Source: Corynebacterium jeikeium (GTDB taxonomy: Bacteria > Actinomycetota > Actinomycetes > Mycobacteriales > Mycobacteriaceae). From it: a stretch of 64,000 bases of DNA. Under the pieces are notes generated by a model. That model ran no database searches, was not told where the DNA came from, and worked only from the letters and a program-made list of their open reading frames with translations. Below, piece after piece: positions 1 to 7,393 of the stretch. The stretch spans positions 124,001 to 188,000 of the forward strand of contig NZ_JFCQ01000020.1 of assembly GCF_000738265.1 (NCBI RefSeq), read 5' to 3'. Within the stretch, counting starts at the first letter, position 1; the number at the start of each line of letters is the position of its first letter. A program made the position numbers and the translations under genes.

Positions 1-612
1 CTAGACACCGGCTTCAGCACCGACCCCATCGCGCACGCCTTCGCCTTCACCGCGCGCTGGGCGGAGTTCGACCGTTCCTGGACGGTGGATTTCTTCGCGT
101 CCATGCGTTCGGACGCCCCTAGCTCCAACCCCTTGCCCCTCCCCGCTTACGTGCACGGTTCCGCGGGCGTGATTGGGTGGATGTGCAACGCGGTGTTCGC
201 CGCGCACGCCGAGCAGGCCGGGCGACCGTTGACCCCGGAGCAGCGCGCCCGAACCGACGAGGGCGCCTACGCGCTGGGCAGCGCATTCCAGAAGGTGAAT
301 TTTCTGCGGGACTATAGGGAGGACACGGTCGGGCTGCAGCGCTCCTACCTGCCGAAACTCACGGAAGAGTCGAAGGCGGAGCTGGTGGACGAGATCCGTG
401 GGGAACTCGCGCAGGCTCACGCCACCATGGCGTTGCTGCCGCTGGCCGCGCGTGTGGGTGTGCTGGGCGCGCACGATCTGTTCGCCGCGCTGAATGAGCG
501 GCTGGCGCGCACGCCCGTCGAGCAAATAAAAACGGCCCGCGTGCAAGTGCCGCGAGCCGAAAAGGCGAAGATCATAGCGCGCGCCGTCCCCCGCGCCGCG
601 CGCCTGCGCTAG
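1..612 (+). CDS. crtB: Phytoene/squalene synthase family protein (3' part)
   Basis: The frame is open from the first base, so the 5' end lies outside the window; 203 residues are visible. Phytoene synthase condenses two geranylgeranyl-PP molecules, the first committed step of carotenoid synthesis, on the cytoplasmic face of the membrane. The visible part has the family signatures: a YVHGSAGVIGWM segment and then LGSAFQKVNFLRDYREDTVG followed by RSYLP, which carries the second Asp-rich substrate/Mg-binding motif (here RDYRED). The tail is Arg/Ala rich. The stop overlaps the stop of the convergent L,D-transpeptidase gene by a few bases. The family is clear; phytoene versus squalene or dehydrosqualene as product cannot be settled from this part alone. 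Confidence 0.88.
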   Translation, partial: LDTGFSTDPIAHAFAFTARWAEFDRSWTVDFFASMRSDAPSSNPLPLPAYVHGSAGVIGWMCNAVFAAHAEQAGRPLTPEQRARTDEGAYALGSAFQKVNFLRDYREDTVGLQRSYLPKLTEESKAELVDEIRGELAQAHATMALLPLAARVGVLGAHDLFAALNERLARTPVEQIKTARVQVPRAEKAKIIARAVPRAARLR

Positions 613-1814
613 CCGTCTGCGTTCCCGGCCTTCCAGGTCTTCCACGGGATATTCCAGTCACCCAGGCCGTCGGAGCCGTTCAGGGTCTCACCCTGCGTGT
701 TCTTCACCTCTACAATGTCGCCACGCTTCATGTTGTTAAACACCCAGGCAGCGTTGTCGACGGTCACGTTCACGCAGCCGTGCGAGGTGTTGGTGTTGCC
801 CTGCGCGTACACGCTCCACGGCGCGGCGTGGATGTAGATGCCGGAGTAGCTCATCTGCGTCGCATACTGTACGTCCGTTCGGTACGCCCCAGAGCCGGTC
901 AGTCCGAACGTCGAGGAATCCATCGTCAGCGACTCATGCTGATCACCGATGATGTAGGTACCGTTCGGCGTGGGGTACTGGTAGTCCATGCCCAGGGAGA
1001 CCGGCATGGTCTGCACAGTCTTGCCGTTCTTCTTGATGGTCATCGTCTTGGTCTTGTCATCCACCAGCGCACGCATGTCGTCGCCGATGGTGAACTTCGC
1101 GCTGCGGTCCTCGCCGCCGTACACGCCTTCACCGATCTTGGTGCCGTAGAGGTTCGCCTTGACGTTGACCTTGGTGCCGGGCTTCCAGTACTTCTCCGGG
1201 CGCCAGCGCACGTCCTGTGCCGTGATCCAGTAGAAAGCACCTTCCACCTTCGGCGTGGTTTCCACGGTGATTGCGTCTTCCACGGCCTTGCGGTCTTCCA
1301 CGGGGGCGTCAAAATGCAAGGCGATGGTTTGGCCAATGCCAACGGTCGAGCCGTCGAGTGGGGCGAGCGCGCCGTCGAGCGTCATACCCGGGGTCATGGT
1401 AGTGAACGTCTGCTTAAGCTTCTGTTCGCCCGACTTTGCGGTCAGCGTGTACGTGCGCGAGTAGCCAAGCTTCGTGGGCACGGTCCATTCGGTCTTGTCG
1501 TCGTTGAACTTGCCCTTAACTTCCTCGCCCGCGTCGTTGGTCAGCGAGACCTTGTCGATCTTCTGGCCAGCCTTGACCTGCACGTGCTCGGTGACGTCGA
1601 CCTCGTCGTCGCCGTCTTTGATGTTGGAGGTCAGTTTGTTCTCGGCCTTCTCGTCGCCGTTGCCCTGCTTGCCCGTGGAGGAACTTGACTCGATCTGATG
1701 TTCGTTGTTGTCGCGATCGATGGTGCAGGATGCGGTGAAGCCAAGCAGTGCAATGCTTAACGACGCCACAGTGATCCGTGAGAAGGTTTGACCGAAAACC
1801 TTGGTGCTGCGCAA
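609..1814 (-). CDS. Lipoprotein L,D-transpeptidase (YkuD) with Ig-like domains
   Basis: Predicted cell-wall enzyme that makes 3-3 peptide cross-links in peptidoglycan. With a TTG start at 1814 the protein has 401 residues. An N-terminal lipoprotein signal (hydrophobic ALLGF, lipobox TASC, lipidated Cys about residue 30) is followed by an acidic low-complexity linker, two Ig-like regions as in mycobacterial LdtMt2, and a YkuD catalytic domain with the motif SHGCVNV (catalytic Cys about residue 347). The start at 1814 is chosen because GGAG lies 6 bases upstream; a TTG four codons further up (1826) is also open but has no ribosome binding site. Convergent with the phytoene synthase gene. Family assignment is firm; the exact cross-link made is inferred. 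Confidence 0.92.
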   Translation of the reverse strand: MRSTKVFGQTFSRITVASLSIALLGFTASCTIDRDNNEHQIESSSSTGKQGNGDEKAENKLTSNIKDGDDEVDVTEHVQVKAGQKIDKVSLTNDAGEEVKGKFNDDKTEWTVPTKLGYSRTYTLTAKSGEQKLKQTFTTMTPGMTLDGALAPLDGSTVGIGQTIALHFDAPVEDRKAVEDAITVETTPKVEGAFYWITAQDVRWRPEKYWKPGTKVNVKANLYGTKIGEGVYGGEDRSAKFTIGDDMRALVDDKTKTMTIKKNGKTVQTMPVSLGMDYQYPTPNGTYIIGDQHESLTMDSSTFGLTGSGAYRTDVQYATQMSYSGIYIHAAPWSVYAQGNTNTSHGCVNVTVDNAAWVFNNMKRGDIVEVKNTQGETLNGSDGLGDWNIPWKTWKAGNADG

Positions 1815-1988
1815 GACTAACTCCAAGAAGAAAAGCGTGTGTGAATAAAGTGACTGTTGCTGAGAATAGCGCCTGAGAGCACCTTAACGTTAGCCAATTC
1901 GGCGCGTCCCAGCGGTTCGTGGCTTAAACGTTATAAACGGTGGGCTGGGGTGAGCCAAGCAGGGTGGGAGGCCTGGGAATTCAAGCGG

Positions 1989-2049
1989 GCAGCCGTACCG
2001 CATTGCCGCGGATTGGCGACCCCACAGCCGTACCGCGCAGCCGTACTGC
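1989..2049. repeat. Three copies of a 13-bp repeat
   Basis: GCAGCCGTACCGC at 1989-2001, ACAGCCGTACCGC at 2024-2036 and GCAGCCGTACTGC at 2037-2049; the last two are directly adjacent. Function unknown. Confidence 0.7.
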
Positions 2050-2105
2050 ACTGGACACTTAAGGCGCAATTGCATGCACATAGAATCCCCTTCCGACCTG
2101 GCGAT

Positions 2106-2133
2106 TTGTGTTGTAAGGCCACTGCGGTATAAA
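2106..2133 (+). promoter_or_regulatory. Predicted promoter of tRNA-Lys
   Basis: A -35-like TTGTGT (2106-2111) and -10 TATAAA (2128-2133) are separated by 16 bases, and the tRNA begins about 40 bases downstream. Predicted from sequence only. Confidence 0.55.
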
Positions 2134-2174
2134 GTTTTCCACGTTGCCGAGGCGCACAGCGCTTCGAATAACGC

Positions 2175-2247
<73 letters not shown>

Positions 2248-2258
2248 CACCGCCAACT

Positions 2259-2299
2259 CCCCCGTTCACTTGGAATCTTATCCGGTGAGCGGGGGTTTT
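2259..2299 (+). terminator. Rho-independent terminator after tRNA-Lys
   Basis: Eleven-base arms CCCCCGTTCAC (2259-2269) and GTGAGCGGGGG (2285-2295) pair with one G-T wobble and are followed by TTTT. Confidence 0.85.
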
Positions 2300-2384
2300 G
2301 CTTTCGCTTCATCGGCTACCCCAGATGTCGTCTCTGCGTTATATACTCCGTAAACAGCACTCACATACATCGATTGGAGGGATC

Positions 2385-2576
2385 ATGGCCACACCAATAA
2401 CGCCGCGCACCCAAACAAGCGCCGAGCTGCGCGCTGAACGCGACGAGATTGTGAAGCAGATGGGTTCCCTCGGAGTGGAAGGACTGCGCCGCCTTCGCGA
2501 AGCGGATGCGCTCGACGTCAAAGAGGCTGACCTTTTGGATCGCTACGAGTCTCTTACTTGGCTGATTGAAGGCTAA
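2385..2576 (+). CDS. Small charged protein, possible antitoxin-like
   Basis: 63 residues from an ATG with a good ribosome binding site (GGAGGG, 4 bases upstream); an upstream in-frame start would run through the tRNA terminator and is not preferred. The sequence is helical and charged, with a pattern LRAERDEIVKQMG ... LTWLIEG that resembles small actinobacterial proteins often found beside toxin genes. That resemblance is from memory and weak. The next gene starts 6 bases downstream, so the two are probably translationally coupled. Function not recognised. Confidence 0.6.
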   Translation: MATPITPRTQTSAELRAERDEIVKQMGSLGVEGLRRLREADALDVKEADLLDRYESLTWLIEG

Positions 2577-2581
2577 CCGTA

Positions 2582-2800
2582 TTGGATCGCGCGACTTTCG
2601 AGAAACAAGCTACGGAGTTCGCGCAAGAAATCGCCAACCTCCTCGCCGCGGCTCTCGTAGGTGAAATCACTTCTGAAGAGTTCGAAATCAACAAGGAAAC
2701 TCTCAGAGCGGTTATTAAAAGCTCCAAGCGGCTCGTGATTGGTAGGTCAAAAAGCGAAAAATTGCAGTTGGCCTGCGAGTTTCGACAGAAATTCTCGTAA
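2582..2800 (+). CDS. Small protein of unknown function
   Basis: 72 residues from a TTG start; GAAGG lies 9 bases upstream, which supports the unusual start codon. The protein is charged and predicted helical with no recognised motif; it ends EFRQKFS. It follows the preceding 63-residue gene almost without gap and its 3' end overlaps the next open frame, so the three may form a small operon downstream of tRNA-Lys. Toxin of a toxin-antitoxin pair is one possibility, not supported by any diagnostic residue. Confidence 0.5.
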   Translation: MDRATFEKQATEFAQEIANLLAAALVGEITSEEFEINKETLRAVIKSSKRLVIGRSKSEKLQLACEFRQKFS

Positions 2801-3182
2801 CAAGCCTGCCAGCCACTTCCAGTTTCATTCCGACTCAGTCCCCCTTGGCCTCTTACTTGCTAGAGCAGGAAATTATGATGCCGCGGCTCAACAGCAAGAT
2901 ATCCATTATCCGATGGGAGATGAGCGTTTTCGCGTCTGCCTTGAAGATGTGATTGAGCTTCTTGCCAACGAATTCAATGCGCAGACGCATGACGGTTGGC
3001 AACAGCACATAGAACGAGGCAGAAACCGATACCGGTCAAAACAGGCGGAGACCGTTATCCGCAAGAACCTGGACCTTGCCATCGAGCTCTTGGAACAGCA
3101 AGGGTACAAAGTGAAGCCACCTGCCCGGTATCCGCTATGGAAACGGTTGAAGAGCCGAATGTGCCAAATCTTCCATTCTTAA
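2739..3182 (+). CDS. Hypothetical protein, start uncertain
   Basis: An open frame of 147 codons that overlaps the previous gene in another frame. The start is unclear: the first TTG (2739) has no ribosome binding site and an internal ATG at 2912 is also possible. The C-terminal half (FRVCLEDVIELLANEF to KSRMCQIFHS) has normal amino-acid composition and a predicted helical character, with many Arg, Lys and Gln residues, which argues for a real or recently real gene. It could be the remains of a longer gene broken by frameshift. No family recognised. Confidence 0.4.
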   Translation: MVGQKAKNCSWPASFDRNSRNKPASHFQFHSDSVPLGLLLARAGNYDAAAQQQDIHYPMGDERFRVCLEDVIELLANEFNAQTHDGWQQHIERGRNRYRSKQAETVIRKNLDLAIELLEQQGYKVKPPARYPLWKRLKSRMCQIFHS

Positions 3183-3272
3183 GAATTTCAGCGATTTGAC
3201 GGTTCCGTCAAAACCTCCTGACCAGCAGAAACAGAATAACTATAAAAGTAGAGTGGAAGATTTGGGACTTTT
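3165..3272 (+). terminator. Long inverted repeat with T-run; inner 18-bp palindrome
   Basis: CCAAATCTTCCATTCT (3165-3180) pairs with AGAGTGGAAGATTTGG (3250s-3267) with one mismatch across about 70 bases, and the right arm is followed by GACTTTTT. Inside lies a perfect palindrome, TTTGACGGTTCCGTCAAA (3195-3212). It sits at the end of the small-gene run and may terminate it, but the size is unusual. Confidence 0.5.
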
Positions 3273-3503
3273 TCCCTCTAACGTCAGGCGATCGTCGTCC
3301 ACTGCGAGGTAGTTTGCGCCGGAATTGACCCGCCTCGCTCCCGCCCCTCCCAACGGGAATATTCGCGCTGCCAGGGCGGTTATCGTTAGTTAGGAACGCA
3401 GGCGCAAGAGAAGTGCAAGCGACCAGCAGTGCAAGCGACCAGCGCTGCAAACCATCAGCGCTGCACGCTATCAGCACCACAATCAGGAGGCATCAACACC
3501 ACA
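3183..3503. other. Gene-free stretch before luciferase-like gene
   Basis: Contains the right arm of the long inverted repeat and four 16-bp tandem repeats that end just before the ribosome binding site of the next gene. A 90-codon frame on the minus strand has no ribosome binding site and is not called. Confidence 0.6.
3412..3475. repeat. Four tandem 16-bp repeats
   Basis: Units at 3412-3427 and 3428-3443 are identical (AGTGCAAGCGACCAGC); 3444-3459 and 3460-3475 are diverged (GCTGCAAACCATCAGC, GCTGCACGCTATCAGC). The array ends 10 bases before the AGGAGG of the downstream gene, so copy number could affect its leader. Confidence 0.85.
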
Positions 3504-4574
3504 ATGACGGACACGACGGCAAACGGAAACTCCCCGGCGCAGGACAAAACCCCAGCGCACGGTGAAACCCCAGCGAACTCTCTCGCCCCGCTGAGCCTCC
3601 TGGACTTCGCCACCGTCTTCAAAGGCGAACGCCCCGCAGACGCCTTCGACCGCTCCGTCCAGTGGGCCCAGCAGGCCGAAAAGCTCGGCTTTCAGCGCAT
3701 CTGGTACTCCGAGCACCACAACATGAAGTCCATCGCCAGCTCCTCCCCCGCGGTTCTTATCGCACACATCGCAGCGAAGACTTCCACTATCAACTTGGGC
3801 GCGGGTGGCGTCATGCTCCCGAACCACGCCCCGCTGGTCATCGCCGAGCAGTTCGGCACCCTCGCGGAGCTGCACCCCGGCCGCATCGACCTGGGTCTCG
3901 GCCGCGCACCTGGCACCGACCAGATGACCTTGCGCGCCCTGCGCCGCGAGCCTTCCGCAGCAGAGACCTTCCCGCAAGATGTTGCCGAGCTCTACGGCTA
4001 CCTCAATGGCCCGTCGAAGATCCCCGGCGTGGAGGCCGTGCCGGGTATGGGCACGAAGGTGCCTCTGTACATCCTGGGCTCTTCCCTGTTCGGCGCGCAG
4101 CTGGCCGCGCACCTGGGCCTGCCGTACAGCTTCGCCAGCCACTTCGCGCCCACCGCCCTCACGCAGGCGGTGCAGGTGTACCGCGATAATTACCAGCCCT
4201 CGGAGCGCCACCCGGAGCCCTACGTCATCGCCGCGGTCAACGTCACCGCCGCCGATTCGCAGGAGGAAGCCGAAGAGCAGTTCCGCCAGGTCTGCCGCAC
4301 TCGCGTGCGCGTCATGGCTGGCCGCGGCCGAAGCCTGACGGAGGAGGAGCTGGACATGCTCATCGATTCCCCCGCCGGCCAGCAGATCCTGGATATGCTG
4401 CGCTACTCCGCCGTCGGCACAGGCGACGTCGTCCGCCGTTACCTCGAGGAATTCCGCGAGCACGCTCAGGCCGACGAGCTCATGGTCTCTCTGCAGTCGC
4501 CGTCGACCGCCGAGTCGCTGCGGTCAATGGAGATTCTTGCGGACGCCGCCTCACTCTCCCCCGCCCAGCGCTAA
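3504..4574 (+). CDS. LLM class flavin-dependent oxidoreductase (luciferase-like)
   Basis: 356 residues from the ATG at 3504; AGGAGG lies 13 bases upstream, a rather long spacing, and no closer start exists. After a Thr/Pro/Ala-rich N-terminus the luciferase-like TIM barrel begins (LSLLDFATV), with typical segments RIWYSEHHNM, LGAGGVMLPNHAPLVIAEQF and GRIDLGLGRAPGTD. The bacterial luciferase superfamily uses FMNH2 and oxygen to oxidise varied organic substrates; within it this looks like the MsnO8-type subgroup. Monocistronic by spacing. Substrate unknown. Confidence 0.9.
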   Translation: MTDTTANGNSPAQDKTPAHGETPANSLAPLSLLDFATVFKGERPADAFDRSVQWAQQAEKLGFQRIWYSEHHNMKSIASSSPAVLIAHIAAKTSTINLGAGGVMLPNHAPLVIAEQFGTLAELHPGRIDLGLGRAPGTDQMTLRALRREPSAAETFPQDVAELYGYLNGPSKIPGVEAVPGMGTKVPLYILGSSLFGAQLAAHLGLPYSFASHFAPTALTQAVQVYRDNYQPSERHPEPYVIAAVNVTAADSQEEAEEQFRQVCRTRVRVMAGRGRSLTEEELDMLIDSPAGQQILDMLRYSAVGTGDVVRRYLEEFREHAQADELMVSLQSPSTAESLRSMEILADAASLSPAQR

Positions 4575-4832
4575 CCACTAGGCCATCAGACCCGCTCCCC
4601 TGGCGCTCCCGGTGCCCGCTGATCACAGCGCCAGCTCCCCCTAACGCAGCCCGCTAGCTGTACTGACCGGAGACGTTGGTCAATCGTGAGAAGGGCGGCT
4701 GGTTCCCGCAAGCCGTGTGAGGCCAGTGCTGCGTTGGCGTGGAGCAAGAGCGTCCCCTTGGAATAGACGGAGGGGCCGATAACTCGACCCCCTCACGGTT
4801 GTTAGCGAGGATTCCTCTGTGAACCGCTAATT

Positions 4833-5486
4833 CTAGGCCAGACCCTTTGCTTGCTCGATGGCGGTGAAGTGACGTTGGGTGCTGGGCTGTTCCAGCTCAT
4901 CAAGTACGGCCAGGGCCAGGTCCGCAGGGGTGATCCGCGACGTACCGTCGTGGTTGATCAGAAGCGTGTCACCGCCTCGGCGATACGCGCCGGTTCCCTG
5001 TCCGGGCTCGAAGACTGCCGACGGACTCAGGTAGGTCCAGTTCTGGTTCGGATGTTCTGTACATGCGTTGAACTGGTCGAGGCTGGCCGATGCGACGTCA
5101 CGCCACTGGGGCGGCACAAAGGTGGGGTCGTCCAGGACGCGCAACTCCCGATCGTGAGGTGAGCGTAAGGGCGCTGCTCCTCCTACGACCAGAACCCGAA
5201 CCCCCGCGACAGCGGCGTGGTCGAGGACATGGCTGGTCAGCGGAGCCACACTGCTCTCATCGCCGGGGGCCATGCGCACGGCGAGCACGACGGCGTCTGC
5301 GTCGTTCAGGACGGGCTGCAGGGGTGCCTCGAGATCTGTCAGATCGAGACGAGCGACGGTAGTATGCGGGTCGTTGGTCTCCGCTGGGTTACGCGATACG
5401 GAAGTGACGTGGTGGCCGCGGCGTGTGGCCTCCTGCGCGATCGCGGTACCGGCCATGCCGGTGGCTCCGAGAATCGTGATGTTCAT
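4833..5486 (-). CDS. NAD(P)-binding protein, NmrA/atypical SDR type
   Basis: 217 residues with a Rossmann fold opening MNITILGATGMAGTAIAQEA (dinucleotide-binding GATGMAG at residues 7-13) and a later NTERMINAL-half acidic strand DADAVVLAV. The length and the absence of a YxxxK active site fit NmrA-like or epimerase-like NAD(P)-binding proteins that act as redox sensors or small reductases. Its ATG overlaps the stop of the upstream EamA transporter gene by 4 bases (ATGA), so the two form one operon. Precise reaction cannot be named. Confidence 0.85.
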   Translation of the reverse strand: MNITILGATGMAGTAIAQEATRRGHHVTSVSRNPAETNDPHTTVARLDLTDLEAPLQPVLNDADAVVLAVRMAPGDESSVAPLTSHVLDHAAVAGVRVLVVGGAAPLRSPHDRELRVLDDPTFVPPQWRDVASASLDQFNACTEHPNQNWTYLSPSAVFEPGQGTGAYRRGGDTLLINHDGTSRITPADLALAVLDELEQPSTQRHFTAIEQAKGLA

Positions 5487-6382
5487 GAATTGTCCTTTCG
5501 ATAATTGGTGGGGGCGGGGAGCTGGCCACAGACCATGGCAGCCAGGGCGATCGCGAAGCCGAGGTACTGCTCGGCTCCGAGGTGTTCATGCGCGATCAGG
5601 GCGCCGAGCAGGGCGGCGACCAACGGCGAGAGGAGTCCCAGGAGGGCTGTGGACGTGACCGGAAGCCGTCGGATGCCGGTAAACCAGAGGCTGTAGGAGA
5701 CCAGCGCCCCGACCAGGCCGAGCCAGGCGTACCCAAGCCAGCCATGGACAGGAATTACCAGCGGTGGTCCCTCCACCAGCAGCGCCGGGATCGCCAGCAG
5801 CAGGCCGGCGGACGTCAGCTGCCAACCGGCCAGTGCGACGGGCGAGACACCTTCCGGGAGCTTCCACTTCTTGGTGAGGACCACGCCGGTGGCCATGGCC
5901 ACTGCGCCGCCGAGTCCTTCAACCACGCCCACCGGGTCCAGGGCAGCGCTTGGACCGAGAACCACGAGGGCCACGCCCACGACACCCACGACACCCCATC
6001 CCAGACGCCATCCGGAGAGTTGCTCGTGGAGGACAGCCACGGCCAGTAGGGCAACGATGATGGGCTGTACCGCATTCAGCGTGGCCGCTACCCCGCCCGG
6101 AAGACGCTGCGCCGACAAGAACAGCAGGGGGAAGAACGCGGCCATGTTCAGACCGCCCAACACGAAGCTCTTCCACCTCCACGAACCGCTCGGCAGCTGC
6201 TTCGACAGGCACAAGGCGATGATCCCTGCCGGCAGCGTCCTCATGAACGCAGCAAACAATGGATGCCCGGCTGGGAGGAGGTGTGTGGTCACGATGTATG
6301 TCGTCCCCCACGTAGCGGGGGCCAGCGCCGTCAAACAGGTCCGCAGCAACGAACCGCGGCGCCCATGAGAAGAAGTGTTCAT
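5483..6382 (-). CDS. EamA/DMT family transporter
   Basis: 299 residues, almost entirely hydrophobic, with about ten membrane helices arranged as two five-helix EamA repeats (TWGTTYIVTTHLLP in the first, GWLGYAWLGLVGALVSYSLW in the second). Proteins of the drug/metabolite transporter superfamily export amino acids, metabolites or drugs across the cytoplasmic membrane. It is the first gene of an operon with the NAD(P)-binding protein and is divergent from a LysR regulator 79 bases away, an arrangement typical of inducible efflux. Substrate unknown. Confidence 0.9.
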   Translation of the reverse strand: MNTSSHGRRGSLLRTCLTALAPATWGTTYIVTTHLLPAGHPLFAAFMRTLPAGIIALCLSKQLPSGSWRWKSFVLGGLNMAAFFPLLFLSAQRLPGGVAATLNAVQPIIVALLAVAVLHEQLSGWRLGWGVVGVVGVALVVLGPSAALDPVGVVEGLGGAVAMATGVVLTKKWKLPEGVSPVALAGWQLTSAGLLLAIPALLVEGPPLVIPVHGWLGYAWLGLVGALVSYSLWFTGIRRLPVTSTALLGLLSPLVAALLGALIAHEHLGAEQYLGFAIALAAMVCGQLPAPTNYRKDNS

Positions 6383-6399
6383 GCATCCATCATCAGTCG

Positions 6400-6414
6400 C
6401 TCACCAGTAGTGAG
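6400..6414. promoter_or_regulatory. Inverted repeat in divergent promoter region
   Basis: CTCAC-N5-GTGAG (6400-6414), between the EamA and LysR genes. Candidate secondary operator site. Confidence 0.4.
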
Positions 6415-6421
6415 TCCAACA

Positions 6422-6443
6422 CATTGTTCTCACCCAAACAATG
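6422..6443. promoter_or_regulatory. Candidate LysR operator
   Basis: Perfect inverted repeat CATTGTT-N8-AACAATG, in the gap between the divergent EamA and LysR genes, fits the T-N11-A pattern bound by LysR-type regulators. Confidence 0.6.
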
Positions 6444-6461
6444 AGCTGCTATCATGGTTGG

Positions 6462-7355
6462 GTGGAACTCCAACAGCTCAGGTACGTCGTGGCGATCGCC
6501 GAGAAACGCAACTTCACGCGAGCAGCAGAACGCTGCTTCGTCGTGCAGTCAGCCCTGAGCCACCAGATCAAGGCCCTCGAAAAGGAACTCGGCACGGCAC
6601 TGTTCGTGCGCTCATCCCGCCGGGTCGAGCTGACCCCCGCCGGCGAAGCCTTCCTCACGGAAGCACGGATCAGCCTCGCAGCCGCTGACCGCGCCGTGGC
6701 GGTCGCCGCCGAGGCCGTGGGCCAGGTCCGCGGAAGCTTGTCGGTAGGTGTGATCCCGACGGTCACAGCCGTCAGCGTGCCCGACATCGTCGCAGCCTTC
6801 CACGCCAGCCATCCCCACGTGGATCTCACCGTGCGGGGCGGGGGAAGCAATGAGTTCATGCGCGATCTCAGCAGCGGGAGACTCGACGTAGCATTCCTCG
6901 GCGTGGGCGCCGACGTCACCCCAGCGTCCGGACTCACCGCGCACGAGATCGCCCGAGGGCGTCTCGTCGCTGTCATGGCGTCACAGCATCGGCTAGCACA
7001 CAGGGGCACCTTAGCCCTGGCCGACCTGGCCGACGAGACGTTCGTTGACTTCCCGGCCGGGTCACCGGGCAGGCTCCAAGGCGATCGGGCATTCGCTGCC
7101 GCAGACCTTCAACGCCGCGTGGGCTTCGAGGCGATGTCGACCGAGTTCATGCTCGCCCTCGTCGAACGCGGGTTGGGCGTCTGCCTGCTGCCCGTCGACT
7201 GTGTGCCAGCCAACCCAGCGCTGCGAGCCATTCCCGTGGTCGATGGCCCTTGCCGGACCGAGTACATCGCGTGGGGATCTTTCAATCCGAGCCCCGCCGC
7301 TCGAGCGTTCATCGAACAGGTCAAGGAATCAATCGCCCTGCACATGGTCGACTGA
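6462..7355 (+). CDS. LysR family transcriptional regulator
   Basis: 297 residues from a GTG at 6462, which gives the canonical LysR opening MELQQLRYVVAIAEKRNFTR; the in-frame ATG at 6441 would add seven residues and overlap the operator. The winged helix-turn-helix follows (AAERCFVVQSALSHQIKALE), then a periplasmic-binding-like effector domain (residues about 90-290). Divergent from the EamA/NAD(P)-binding operon, which it probably controls through the palindrome between them. The inducer is unknown. Confidence 0.92.
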   Translation: MELQQLRYVVAIAEKRNFTRAAERCFVVQSALSHQIKALEKELGTALFVRSSRRVELTPAGEAFLTEARISLAAADRAVAVAAEAVGQVRGSLSVGVIPTVTAVSVPDIVAAFHASHPHVDLTVRGGGSNEFMRDLSSGRLDVAFLGVGADVTPASGLTAHEIARGRLVAVMASQHRLAHRGTLALADLADETFVDFPAGSPGRLQGDRAFAAADLQRRVGFEAMSTEFMLALVERGLGVCLLPVDCVPANPALRAIPVVDGPCRTEYIAWGSFNPSPAARAFIEQVKESIALHMVD

Positions 7356-7393
7356 TGCCAGATCGCGTCGATCAACGTCTCCGGTCAGTACAG

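Larger units (their letters stand above)
1815..2174. other. Gene-free stretch with 13-bp repeats and tRNA promoter
   Basis: No convincing gene. Short frames on both strands lack ribosome binding sites and domain character. The stretch holds three copies of a 13-mer close to GCAGCCGTACCGC (1989-2001, 2024-2036, 2037-2049) and a promoter for the tRNA-Lys gene. Confidence 0.6.

Noticed and set aside
1857..2132. 91-codon frame upstream of tRNA-Lys
   Set aside because: No start signal; covers repeats and the tRNA promoter.
3208..3480. 90-codon minus-strand frame before the luciferase-like gene
   Set aside because: It is antisense to repeats and the inverted-repeat arm, with no ribosome binding site.
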